DNA of 5,368 nt from Fidelibacterota bacterium (GTDB taxonomy: Bacteria; Fidelibacterota; Marinisomatia; SCGC-AAA003-L08; D37C17), in the NCBI GenBank assembly GCA_012964845.1, contig DTTG01000227.1:1-5368 (forward strand), in the 5' to 3' direction. Positions 1 to 5,368 of the stretch are shown here, piece after piece. The notes beneath the pieces were generated by a model, which saw only the letters and a program-made list of their open reading frames with translations, was not told the origin of the DNA and did no database searches. A program made the translations under genes and the position numbers. Numbering within the stretch: position 1 is the first letter of the stretch; every line of letters starts with the position of its first letter.

Positions 1-812
1 CCCTGCTTAATTTTAACTGCTGATGTTGCAGGATCATGGTCAAACACCAGCCACCAGTTCTCATCGCCGGCCTGTGACAGAAATTGAGTTTTCTCTTCTA
101 ATGTCAATAATGCATTCAGATCATAACCCATAATCCAGGGGATTTGCAGATGAGATTTAAGAGGAATTAAATCACTACAAAAGATCAAAGCCTCATCACC
201 ATCTTCCAGTTTTATGAGTTGCTGTCCGCAGGTATGCCCATGCACGCAATAGGTGGATATCCCATTTATAATAGTTGTATTTTCAGGAATGAGCTGCAGC
301 AATCCTGCTTCTTGCAATGGGAGAAAATCCGCCTGCAGAAAACTGGCTCTGTCCCTGGTATTGGGTTGATTGGCCTGCTTCCATTGGGACTCGGTAATAA
401 AATATTCCGCATTGGGAAATACTGGTATCAGCTGTCCCTCCTCATTAATCTCTGTAGCTCCTCCGGCGTGGTCAAAGTGTAAATGGGAAAAAATGACATG
501 GGTGACATCATTGGGTGAAAATCCGATTTTACTCAAAGCATTCTTTAAAGGATTTTCAGGCTGGACAATATGGAACATCGTTTTAAACTTATCGCTTCCC
601 TTGGTTCCCAATCCTGTATCAATTAATACCCTGTTTTCACCATCATCCAGCAATAGGCAGCGAAGGGAAAGATCTATGCGATTCAACCCATCTGCCGGAT
701 TCGTCTTCTCCCATAATACCTTTGGTACAGAGCCCATCATAGCGCCACCATCTAAACGGAAATCGCCAGTTTCTAATGGAAATATTTTCCATTTTCCTAT
801 TTGGTTCAACAT
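1..812 (-). CDS. MBL-fold metallohydrolase, YtnP/AHL-lactonase-like (3' end cut by window)
   Basis: This is a metallo-beta-lactamase-fold hydrolase, probably cytoplasmic, of the group that includes Bacillus YtnP and AHL lactonases. No signal peptide is visible. 270 full codons are present and the frame stays open to base 1; since relatives are about 280 residues, only a short C-terminal tail should be missing. The full dinuclear metal set is visible: H110-x-H112-x-D114-H115 (SHLHFDHAGG), H193 in GHTCG, D214 in FCSD and H259 in VFDHD. The N-terminal LDGGAMMGSVPKVLW (residues 20-34) resembles the YtnP signature as I remember it. The ATG overlaps the stop of the upstream helical-protein gene as ATGTTGA (806-812), with no strong ribosome site, which suggests translational coupling. 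It is the last visible gene of a three-gene operon. The substrate (lactone or another ester) is inferred from the family only; the fold and metal site are secure. Confidence 0.93.
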   Translation of the reverse strand, partial: MLNQIGKWKIFPLETGDFRLDGGAMMGSVPKVLWEKTNPADGLNRIDLSLRCLLLDDGENRVLIDTGLGTKGSDKFKTMFHIVQPENPLKNALSKIGFSPNDVTHVIFSHLHFDHAGGATEINEEGQLIPVFPNAEYFITESQWKQANQPNTRDRASFLQADFLPLQEAGLLQLIPENTTIINGISTYCVHGHTCGQQLIKLEDGDEALIFCSDLIPLKSHLQIPWIMGYDLNALLTLEEKTQFLSQAGDENWWLVFDHDPATSAVKIKQ

Positions 813-1660
813 ACTGTTTTCATTCGAGAATTAATTATTTTTTCCATAAACCAATCATTTTTATTACTTGAATATCTAACTGCTGATCTCACCGCATCCA
901 ATCGTAATATTAATTCAGGATTCAATTCTTCCATGTTCAGTCCAGATAAAAATGTCCACACCCCCATTTCTCCTCTGTCATTAATTAATGGAACCAATTC
1001 CTGTAGAATAAAAGTATGACCATTTTCAGATATTTCAGTTTTAGCAATCTCAACCATTACATTCAATTTGGGAATAATAGTTTCAGACCGAATCATAGCT
1101 GTATTTAGAATCTGGTTTTGATAGCAGATTAGCTCAAATTGATTGGCATTTTTATTCTTATTTTCATCCATCAGACAAGAGATTCCCAATTCAAGCAGTA
1201 AAAATTGGTTTTCATTCTCTGTATGCCTTATCGTTTTAAATATATACCAGCAAAATAATAACTGAAAGGGGGACTTTGAAGTTGCCAGTTCCATTAAATA
1301 TTCAGCAATATATTCCTGGTTTGCCACTTGTTTTAAAAATTGGAGATATTTTAAAGCTTCCGTTTTCTGATTTGCATTGACCAATTCTCCTAATTTTGTT
1401 ATTTCAATAACTTCAGGAGATTTTTGCTTTATTTCTTTAATATTCTCCTCTTTTCCCATGGAAAATTCTTTCACATACCCTTCCAGCCATTTCAATAAGT
1501 TTTTAGGGGGAATATTAGGGTTTATTCCGATTAAGGACTTTCCTGCTTGAACTACAGGTAAAAGATGCTTTTGGCTATAGGTAACCTGTGAAGCAAAATT
1601 AAAAAGTGCGTCCAAATGCACTTTGAGTTCGTTTATTTTTAAAGAATTATCAACCACCAT
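806..1660 (-). CDS. Hypothetical, mostly helical soluble protein in the flavin reductase-MBL operon
   Basis: I do not recognise this gene. From the ATG at 1660 it gives 284 residues, rich in Leu, Ile, Glu, Lys and Asn, with no signal peptide and no convincing membrane span. The pattern is mostly alpha-helical: amphipathic stretches at about 8-45, 53-67, 84-127 and 150-165, and a more hydrophobic patch with aromatics at 131-145 (FQLLFCWYIF). No catalytic motif or metal cluster stands out. The frame is open up to an ATG at 1720, but that start would overlap the flavin reductase gene by 71 nt and would sit on its conserved C-terminus. The ATG at 1660 overlaps the flavin reductase stop by only 11 nt (ATGGTGGTTGA) and is preferred; an ATG at 1699 is also possible. 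Its stop overlaps the next gene's ATG by 7 nt. Position suggests a partner of the two flanking enzymes. That it is a real gene is likely; its function is unknown. Confidence 0.8.
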   Translation of the reverse strand: MVVDNSLKINELKVHLDALFNFASQVTYSQKHLLPVVQAGKSLIGINPNIPPKNLLKWLEGYVKEFSMGKEENIKEIKQKSPEVIEITKLGELVNANQKTEALKYLQFLKQVANQEYIAEYLMELATSKSPFQLLFCWYIFKTIRHTENENQFLLLELGISCLMDENKNKNANQFELICYQNQILNTAMIRSETIIPKLNVMVEIAKTEISENGHTFILQELVPLINDRGEMGVWTFLSGLNMEELNPELILRLDAVRSAVRYSSNKNDWFMEKIINSRMKTVC

Positions 1661-2123
1661 AAGACCAGCCAGTTTTCCGTAATTCAAGAGGGACAGCATC
1701 TTTATTAATTTCTGCACCAATTACCTCTGCCAAGAACAAAGGATGATCTCCATTTTCTAGAATCTCAATTACCTTACACCGGATATAGGCAGGAACTTCT
1801 TTAAGTAATGGCAACTCATTTTGTAAACTAAATCCATGTCCATTTAATTTGCCATGCTCCAATATAGTTGGTTTAAAAAAAGACAAAGCCATATTTTTTT
1901 GGTTTTCTCCTAACAGATGAAGAATAAATTCTCCCCTCTTTTTGACAATTTCATAGGAGACGCTTCCCCGTTTAATGCAGACTGATATCAGCGGCGGCTC
2001 AAAGGATGCCTGGCTTACCCAAGTGATAGTTGAGGCACAATAATCTCCTTCATTTTCAGAGGTGAGAACATACACTCCATATGAAAACATTCTCAAAGCT
2101 TGCTTTTTACATTTTTCTTCCAT
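1650..2123 (-). CDS. Flavin reductase-like domain protein (FMN-binding split barrel)
   Basis: This 157-residue protein is a single flavin reductase-like domain of the FMN-binding split-barrel superfamily. Members reduce free FMN/FAD with NAD(P)H, often feeding a partner monooxygenase, or use bound flavin directly. The supporting features are the substrate/flavin-facing stretch at 31-50 (STITWVSQASFEPPLISVCI), the GDHPLFLAEV segment at 125-134, and the C-terminal PLELRKTGWSYGG (145-157), which is the usual end of the family, so the gene is complete. Length is normal for a stand-alone domain. The ATG at 2123 is preceded by AGGA at a 7-nt spacing, the clearest ribosome site in the operon. It is the first gene of the cluster and overlaps the next gene by 11 nt. 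No oxygenase is visible in the window, though the downstream genes beyond base 1 are unseen. Family assignment is strong; the electron acceptor is unknown. Confidence 0.92.
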   Translation of the reverse strand: MEEKCKKQALRMFSYGVYVLTSENEGDYCASTITWVSQASFEPPLISVCIKRGSVSYEIVKKRGEFILHLLGENQKNMALSFFKPTILEHGKLNGHGFSLQNELPLLKEVPAYIRCKVIEILENGDHPLFLAEVIGAEINKDAVPLELRKTGWSYGG

Positions 2124-2130
2124 GCTTTAT

Positions 2131-2134
2131 TCCT
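2131..2134 (-). promoter_or_regulatory. Shine-Dalgarno site of the flavin reductase gene
   Basis: On the minus strand AGGA lies 7 nt before the ATG at 2123 (AGGAATAAAGCATG). It supports that start and is the only strong ribosome site of the three-gene operon, which fits coupled translation of the two overlapping downstream genes. Confidence 0.65.
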
Positions 2135-2265
2135 AAATACTTTTCCCAATTTCCATGCCACCAAATTTACCCTTTAATTTTCAACCCTTAAAAATGATTT
2201 CGCTCCATTAACAAATGAATATGTAAATTGATATGTGCAGCTAATTGATAGATTTATATATTAAT

Positions 2266-2961
2266 ATGCCCCAAGCTGGATTACACGCCGCTTTTGGAAA
2301 TCAATTTCGACGATTTCTCTCTCATGAAAGAAGGCTCTTCCCGGCAATAATATTTGGTGCCATATTACCTGACTTGGATGTTATCGCTGTTGCAATCGGG
2401 TCACTATTTTATCCCATCCATCAGGCAGAACATATTTTTCACCGGACTTTCTCACATAGTTTTTTCACTCTGATTTTAATATATCTTCTTTTTGCAATTT
2501 GGTCAGAATTGAAAAATAATCCTTCATTGAAATCAGTTGGTAAGGGATTGGTTTTGGGAATGCTCACCCATATCGTTTTGGATACTTTTTTTTGGTTTCG
2601 AGAAATTCACTTCCTCTGGCCCCTGCCAATTAAACCATTCAATTTATGGATATTCTGGGAAGCGCCTGATTGGTTCAATCGAAGCATGCTGGTATTGGAA
2701 TTCTTCTTTTTCAGGTGGTATGCCTGGTTTCTCATCCAAAAGCATCTGCAAACTCCAAATCGATTATCATGGATCGTTTCATATTTAAATATCTGGAAAA
2801 ATATTGAATCTGGCATTTTATTGATTTTTATTATCTTGGGTATTTGGAATCCCCAATTTTTCAAAATTTTATTTGGAGCAGCATATATACCCTCTCTTTT
2901 ATTTGCCCTATGGGGAACCTATATGAGCCGGGATGCTTTGGAAAATAATCTCAATGATTAA
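2266..2961 (+). CDS. YdjM/DUF457-type membrane-bound metal-dependent hydrolase
   Basis: This integral membrane protein of about 231 residues belongs to the DUF457/YdjM family, annotated as predicted metal-dependent hydrolases; their substrate is generally not known. The family's His/Asp pattern is visible: H7 near the N-terminus (MPQAGLHAAFG), D36 and D38 in GAILPDLDV, H59 and H64 in HRTFSHS, and H102 and D106 in GMLTHIVLDTFFW, followed by FLWPL (116-120). Hydrophobic segments lie at about 25-48, 66-79, 92-111, 139-155, 178-196 and 200-217. An in-frame TTG at 2245 would add seven residues, but neither start has a clear ribosome site and MPQAGLH is the natural family N-terminus, so the ATG at 2266 is chosen. 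It is divergent from the flavin reductase operon and 88 nt upstream of the antiporter gene on the same strand. E. coli YdjM is LexA-controlled; I see no LexA-like box here. Family call is good, role unknown. Confidence 0.88.
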   Translation: MPQAGLHAAFGNQFRRFLSHERRLFPAIIFGAILPDLDVIAVAIGSLFYPIHQAEHIFHRTFSHSFFTLILIYLLFAIWSELKNNPSLKSVGKGLVLGMLTHIVLDTFFWFREIHFLWPLPIKPFNLWIFWEAPDWFNRSMLVLEFFFFRWYAWFLIQKHLQTPNRLSWIVSYLNIWKNIESGILLIFIILGIWNPQFFKILFGAAYIPSLLFALWGTYMSRDALENNLND

Positions 2962-2963
2962 TT

Positions 2964-2993
2964 CTAACATGTAATTATTGAATTCATTATAAT
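2964..2993 (+). promoter_or_regulatory. Possible sigma70-like promoter before the antiporter gene
   Basis: A perfect TATAAT at 2988-2993 is preceded at an 18-nt spacing by CTAACA (2964-2969), a 4-of-6 match to the -35 consensus. It lies 56 nt ahead of the antiporter ATG, so the antiporter could be transcribed on its own. The region is very AT-rich, so a chance match is quite possible. Confidence 0.35.
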
Positions 2994-3049
2994 TTTCTGT
3001 TTTAAATTGAAATACTGTAACACTTAATAATTAACGAATTATGGACTAA

Positions 3050-4300
3050 ATGGAAACCATCTCTACTTTTGTATTCTCTATCGGGTTGATTATATTTGCC
3101 GCCCACTTTTTCACCGCCTTGTTTGAACGTACCCGCGTTCCCGATGTGCTACCACTGATTTTTATTGGGATACTAATTGGTCCCTTATTTGGTATCGTCT
3201 CCCCAGATGATTTCGGCTATGTGGGCCCCCTGCTCAGTGCTGTAGCACTGGTACTCATGTTGTTTGAAGGTGGCAGCCACTTGACCTTGGATACTCTGAA
3301 AACATCTTTGAAAGACTGTGTTGTACTTACATTGGCAACTTTCATATTCACAGTTCTCATTACCACGGGAATAGCATATTACATCATGGGGAATGACCTC
3401 ATGCCCGCCCTTTTTATTGCTGTTGTTTTAGGGAGCATATCCCCGGCTGTAGTAGTACCCATTGTGCGCATGTTAGACCTCTCCGAAAATACAAAATCAA
3501 CTTTGGTGGTTGAATCGGCTATTACCGATGTTTTGAGTATTATCATTGCACTGGGAATTTTGAAAACCTTTGAATCTGGACATAAAACTATAATGGAGTT
3601 TATTGGTACAAACCTCATAGCTACCATGGCAATGTCTCTGTTAGTTGGATTTGGGGGTGCGGTAATTTGGTCAACTATTTTAGAGAAAATTCGCAAATTC
3701 CCCAATACCATATTCACCTCCCTGGCGTTTATTTTCCTTCTTTATGGACTATCTGAAAATCTGGGATACAGCGGTCCTATTTCAGTTTTAATATTTGGTG
3801 TGGTATTGGCAAATTCAAAAAAAATCCCCCTTAATATTGTGCAGAAGTTCGGTGCCGACCATTTAACCGAATTTACCAGTATTGAGAAAACCTTGTTTTC
3901 AGAAGTTATTTTTCTGGTGAAAACCTTCTTTTTTATTTTTCTGGGGATGTCCATTCAATTTGGGAATTTCAAGATTCTTTTTATTGGAATTTTACTAACC
4001 GTTCTCATTTATGGCGGTCGCTTACTATTAAGCCGGATATTTATATCTAAAGAGACACCTAACAGTGAAGCTGCCATGATATCATTTATCATTCCAAAAG
4101 GGTTGGCAGCAGCAGTACTGGCAGAAGTCCCCATGCACATGAACTTACCTACAGGGATAGAAGAAACATTTATAGAAATTCGAGCGGTAGTTTATATGGT
4201 GATTTTATTCAGTATTCTGCTCACCTCATTCCTTATATACAGTCAGGGAAATGGATTCACCCGGGGACTTTATGAAAGATATTTTTCAAAATCCAACTAA
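3050..4300 (+). CDS. Cation:proton antiporter, CPA1/NhaP-like
   Basis: This 416-residue inner-membrane transporter probably exchanges Na+ or K+ for H+ in pH and salt homeostasis. Roughly 12-13 hydrophobic spans fill the protein, at about 3-22, 32-50, 59-73, 90-112, 117-140, 152-171, 187-210, 221-235, 242-255, 284-302, 307-326, 340-360 and 377-397. CPA family landmarks are visible: LMLFEGGSHL (69-78), the first unwound-helix motif GSISPAVVVP (128-137), E155-S-A-I-T-D160, GLSENLGYSGPISVLIFGVVLAN (233-255, split here as GLSENLGY and the following helix), R323 in YGGR, and IPKGLAAAVLA (348-358). Unlike classical CPA1 proteins it has SPA where TDP is common, and T159-D160 where Asn-Asp is usual, so ion choice is uncertain. 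There is no long cytoplasmic tail or TrkA-N domain. The ATG at 3050 has only a weak GGA 4 nt upstream. A terminator hairpin follows the TAA. Confidence 0.93.
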   Translation: METISTFVFSIGLIIFAAHFFTALFERTRVPDVLPLIFIGILIGPLFGIVSPDDFGYVGPLLSAVALVLMLFEGGSHLTLDTLKTSLKDCVVLTLATFIFTVLITTGIAYYIMGNDLMPALFIAVVLGSISPAVVVPIVRMLDLSENTKSTLVVESAITDVLSIIIALGILKTFESGHKTIMEFIGTNLIATMAMSLLVGFGGAVIWSTILEKIRKFPNTIFTSLAFIFLLYGLSENLGYSGPISVLIFGVVLANSKKIPLNIVQKFGADHLTEFTSIEKTLFSEVIFLVKTFFFIFLGMSIQFGNFKILFIGILLTVLIYGGRLLLSRIFISKETPNSEAAMISFIIPKGLAAAVLAEVPMHMNLPTGIEETFIEIRAVVYMVILFSILLTSFLIYSQGNGFTRGLYERYFSKSN

Positions 4301-4308
4301 AAAACAGT

Positions 4309-4332
4309 AGGGGTCCGAAATTTCGAACCCCT
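4309..4332. terminator. Bidirectional rho-independent terminator between convergent genes
   Basis: An inverted repeat pairs AGGGGT (4309-4314) with ACCCCT (4327-4332) and CCGAAA-side bases with TTTCG, with a single C-A mismatch (4315/4326) and a tiny loop in AAATTT. On the plus strand the stem is followed by a moderate T-rich run (CTTTCAGTTTATTAT), ending the antiporter gene 9 nt after its stop. On the minus strand it is followed by TACTGTTTTTT, a better U-tract, ending the His-rich protein gene. Its place between two convergent stops supports use in both directions. Confidence 0.75.
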
Positions 4333-4358
4333 TTCAGTTTATTATATTTAATTAGTTA

Positions 4359-4823
4359 CTACTTTACTTTTACCCATACTCCCCTTTTTTCCTTCCAGCC
4401 ATAACGTTCTACACCTTCCTCTTTATGGACAGATATTTCCGTCACAGCCAGGTCATCGGTTGATTTACCATTCATGAAAATATCTAAATCATATACTTTT
4501 CCATTAGAAGCCTGAAAATCAGCACAAGCAAAATAGGTATCATTACCTAATCCGGTTAGACGATCCATGTGAATCTTAAGTAGTTCCAGCTGCAGAGCTT
4601 CCTTAGCAGATCCATCAAACACCAAAAATTTACCACCTTTTAATTTTGCATCACTGGCAATAAATTCAGCTACAGCCTTTCCAACAGCCTGGGCAGAAAC
4701 TGGCGTAGTCTTTTTACTTGGATGCTCCGGGTGTTCTGGGTGTTCCGGATGCTCAGGATGTTCTCCCATAAAAGACAATGATAGTAATAATAAACTATAA
4801 CATATTATTGAAAAATATTTCAT
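4359..4823 (-). CDS. Exported small protein with N-terminal Glu-His-Pro repeats, function unknown
   Basis: This 154-residue protein has an N-terminal signal sequence (MKYFSII, hydrophobic to about residue 19), so it should be periplasmic, secreted or membrane-anchored. No lipobox Cys is present, and a cleavage site near residues 17-20 is only a guess. Directly after it come five perfect EHP tripeptides (residues 21-35), then a Ser/Thr/Lys linker. The mature domain (about 42-154) has two likely helices (43-57, 73-90) followed by beta-rich sequence: DTYFACADF, GKVYDLDIFM, LAVTEISVHK and the Trp-rich end WKEKRGVWVKVK. That helix-plus-sheet order recalls cystatin- or NTF2-like small folds, without a family match I can name. 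The EHP run could bind Zn, Cu or Ni through its histidines (inference). The ATG has a GGAG ribosome site 6 nt upstream. It is a single-gene unit, convergent with the antiporter and divergent from the lyase gene. Confidence 0.82.
   Translation of the reverse strand: MKYFSIICYSLLLLSLSFMGEHPEHPEHPEHPEHPSKKTTPVSAQAVGKAVAEFIASDAKLKGGKFLVFDGSAKEALQLELLKIHMDRLTGLGNDTYFACADFQASNGKVYDLDIFMNGKSTDDLAVTEISVHKEEGVERYGWKEKRGVWVKVK
4719..4763 (-). repeat. Five tandem 9-nt units encoding Glu-His-Pro
   Basis: Five 9-nt units in a row each encode EHP. All five differ at synonymous positions (minus strand: GAACATCCT, GAGCATCCG, GAACACCCA, GAACACCCG, GAGCATCCA), so the protein repeat is perfect while the DNA repeat is not. 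This points to an old repeat held at the protein level rather than a fresh slippage expansion. Confidence 0.9.
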
Positions 4824-4829
4824 GTTTCA

Positions 4830-4833
4830 CTCC
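4830..4833 (-). promoter_or_regulatory. Shine-Dalgarno site of the EHP-repeat protein gene
   Basis: GGAG on the minus strand lies 6 nt before the ATG at 4823 (GGAGTGAAACATG). It is the strongest ribosome site in the window and fixes this start just ahead of a good signal peptide. Confidence 0.7.
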
Positions 4834-4997
4834 ATTTTATATCTTGATTGACCACGTAGTTTACTCAATGATTAAACCTAATAAAAATAAAAATCAAATT
4901 TATTTTCATCCTAAAAATTATAAGGTCAAAGCAATCATAATACATTAACTTTCCCATCTTAATTTTTATTATTATTTAATAATCTATCAAGATATCA

Positions 4998-5368
4998 ATG
5001 CCAAAAAAGAAATATTCCAGTGGAAATCCAACGGCTAAGTCAGATTTTTATGTAGAATTTGTGCCTAACAACTCTGGTGGAGTTAAAATTGATATCCAAT
5101 CTAAAACCAAAGTTCTCCATCTTTCAAAATTAGAAAGTACTTCTCAAAAAACACTTTCTGAATTAAAAATAAAACATGGTAAACTTTCTGTAATTGACAA
5201 TGGCGGTCAGTATTTTGTTCTTCAAGCCCGAATTGAAGTAGTAGTTAAATCAGCTCACCCCGGTATTATCAACGAATCACTTCCACTCCTTAAAAAACAT
5301 GCTCAATATAAATCTTCAAGAAATCGCTTCCGGAGGAGCCGTCTGTATCTCCCGGGAACACAAGCAAA
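4998..5368 (+). CDS. Citrate lyase-type fusion: CitD-like acyl-carrier domain plus start of CitE/HpcH-HpaI lyase (3' end cut by window)
   Basis: An open frame starts at the ATG at 4998 (MPKKKYSSGNPTAKSD) and runs 123 codons to the window end without a stop. Residues about 14-86 follow the layout of the citrate lyase gamma subunit (CitD, the acyl-carrier protein): KSDFYVEFVP matches the ESSDVMVRIGP-type strand, then VKIDIQS, a helix with KTLSEL, LSVIDNGGQY matching the VDDKGAL strand, and VLQARIEVVV matching the family's LRARLEA. After a basic linker (99-112) comes RRSRLYLPGTQA (112-123), which fits the N-terminal RRSxLyvPG motif of CitE and HpcH/HpaI lyases. The protein would therefore be a carrier-lyase fusion cleaving a citryl- or malyl-type thioester. 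CitD and CitE are normally separate proteins. The carrier Ser of CitD (Ser14 in Klebsiella, from memory) aligns with K14, with S15 beside it. The ribosome site is weak. The alignment was done by eye; the lyase half is mostly outside the window. Confidence 0.7.
   Translation, partial: MPKKKYSSGNPTAKSDFYVEFVPNNSGGVKIDIQSKTKVLHLSKLESTSQKTLSELKIKHGKLSVIDNGGQYFVLQARIEVVVKSAHPGIINESLPLLKKHAQYKSSRNRFRRSRLYLPGTQA

Noticed and set aside
219..834. Two overlapping plus-strand open frames (219-482 and 370-834)
   Set aside because: They lie antisense to the metallohydrolase, whose frame carries the full metal-binding motif set; the plus-strand translations show no family features.
1661..1720. Longer N-terminus for the helical protein (ATG at 1720)
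   Set aside because: It would overlap the conserved C-terminus of the flavin reductase by 71 nt; the ATG at 1660 gives a typical 11-nt overlap. Not fully excluded.
2245..2265. TTG start for the DUF457 gene
   Set aside because: It adds seven residues not typical of the family and has no better ribosome site than the ATG at 2266.
2537..2864. Open frames on both strands inside the DUF457 gene
   Set aside because: They fall within a well-supported membrane protein gene and read as Ser/Trp/Asn-rich noise.
3379..3954. Minus-strand open frames opposite the antiporter (3379-3717, 3742-3954)
   Set aside because: They are shadows of a clear transporter gene, with no ribosome site and no recognisable motif.
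4719..4763. CRISPR or satellite-type repeat array
   Set aside because: The 9-nt units are in frame, have no spacers and encode a simple EHP tripeptide repeat.

Overview
The window is AT-rich and gene-dense, with short intergenic gaps and six complete or partial bacterial genes plus one partial gene at the right edge. It carries no rRNA, tRNA, CRISPR or mobile element that I can see. Nothing fixes the host. The low GC, the YtnP-like lactonase fold protein, the HpcH/HpaI-type lyase and the secreted His-rich protein would suit an uncultured marine bacterium (Bacteroidota- or Neomarinimicrobiota-like), but that is a guess, not a reading.

Left block (1-2123, minus strand): a tight three-gene operon read right to left. 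It begins with a flavin reductase-like FMN-binding protein (1650-2123), continues with an unrecognised mostly helical protein of about 284 residues (806-1660), and ends with a metallo-beta-lactamase-fold hydrolase of the YtnP/AHL-lactonase type (1-812, C-terminus cut by the window edge). Both junctions overlap (11 nt and 7 nt), so translation is probably coupled. The set looks like a small-molecule redox/hydrolysis cassette, but its substrate cannot be read from the sequence.

Middle block (2266-4300, plus strand): transcribed divergently from the operon. First comes a YdjM/DUF457-type membrane metal-dependent hydrolase, then, after an 88-nt gap holding a possible sigma70-like promoter, a 416-residue CPA1/NhaP-like cation:proton antiporter. 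A hairpin at 4309-4332 lies between the antiporter and the convergent gene and is probably a bidirectional terminator.

Right block: a small exported protein with five perfect Glu-His-Pro repeats just after its signal peptide (4359-4823, minus strand). A 174-nt divergent intergenic region separates it from the start of a plus-strand gene at 4998 that runs off the window. That partial gene is the most interesting item. Its first ~90 residues look like the citrate lyase acyl-carrier protein (CitD), and it then enters the N-terminal motif of the HpcH/HpaI aldolase/citrate lyase beta (CitE) family, so it appears to be a CitD-CitE fusion.
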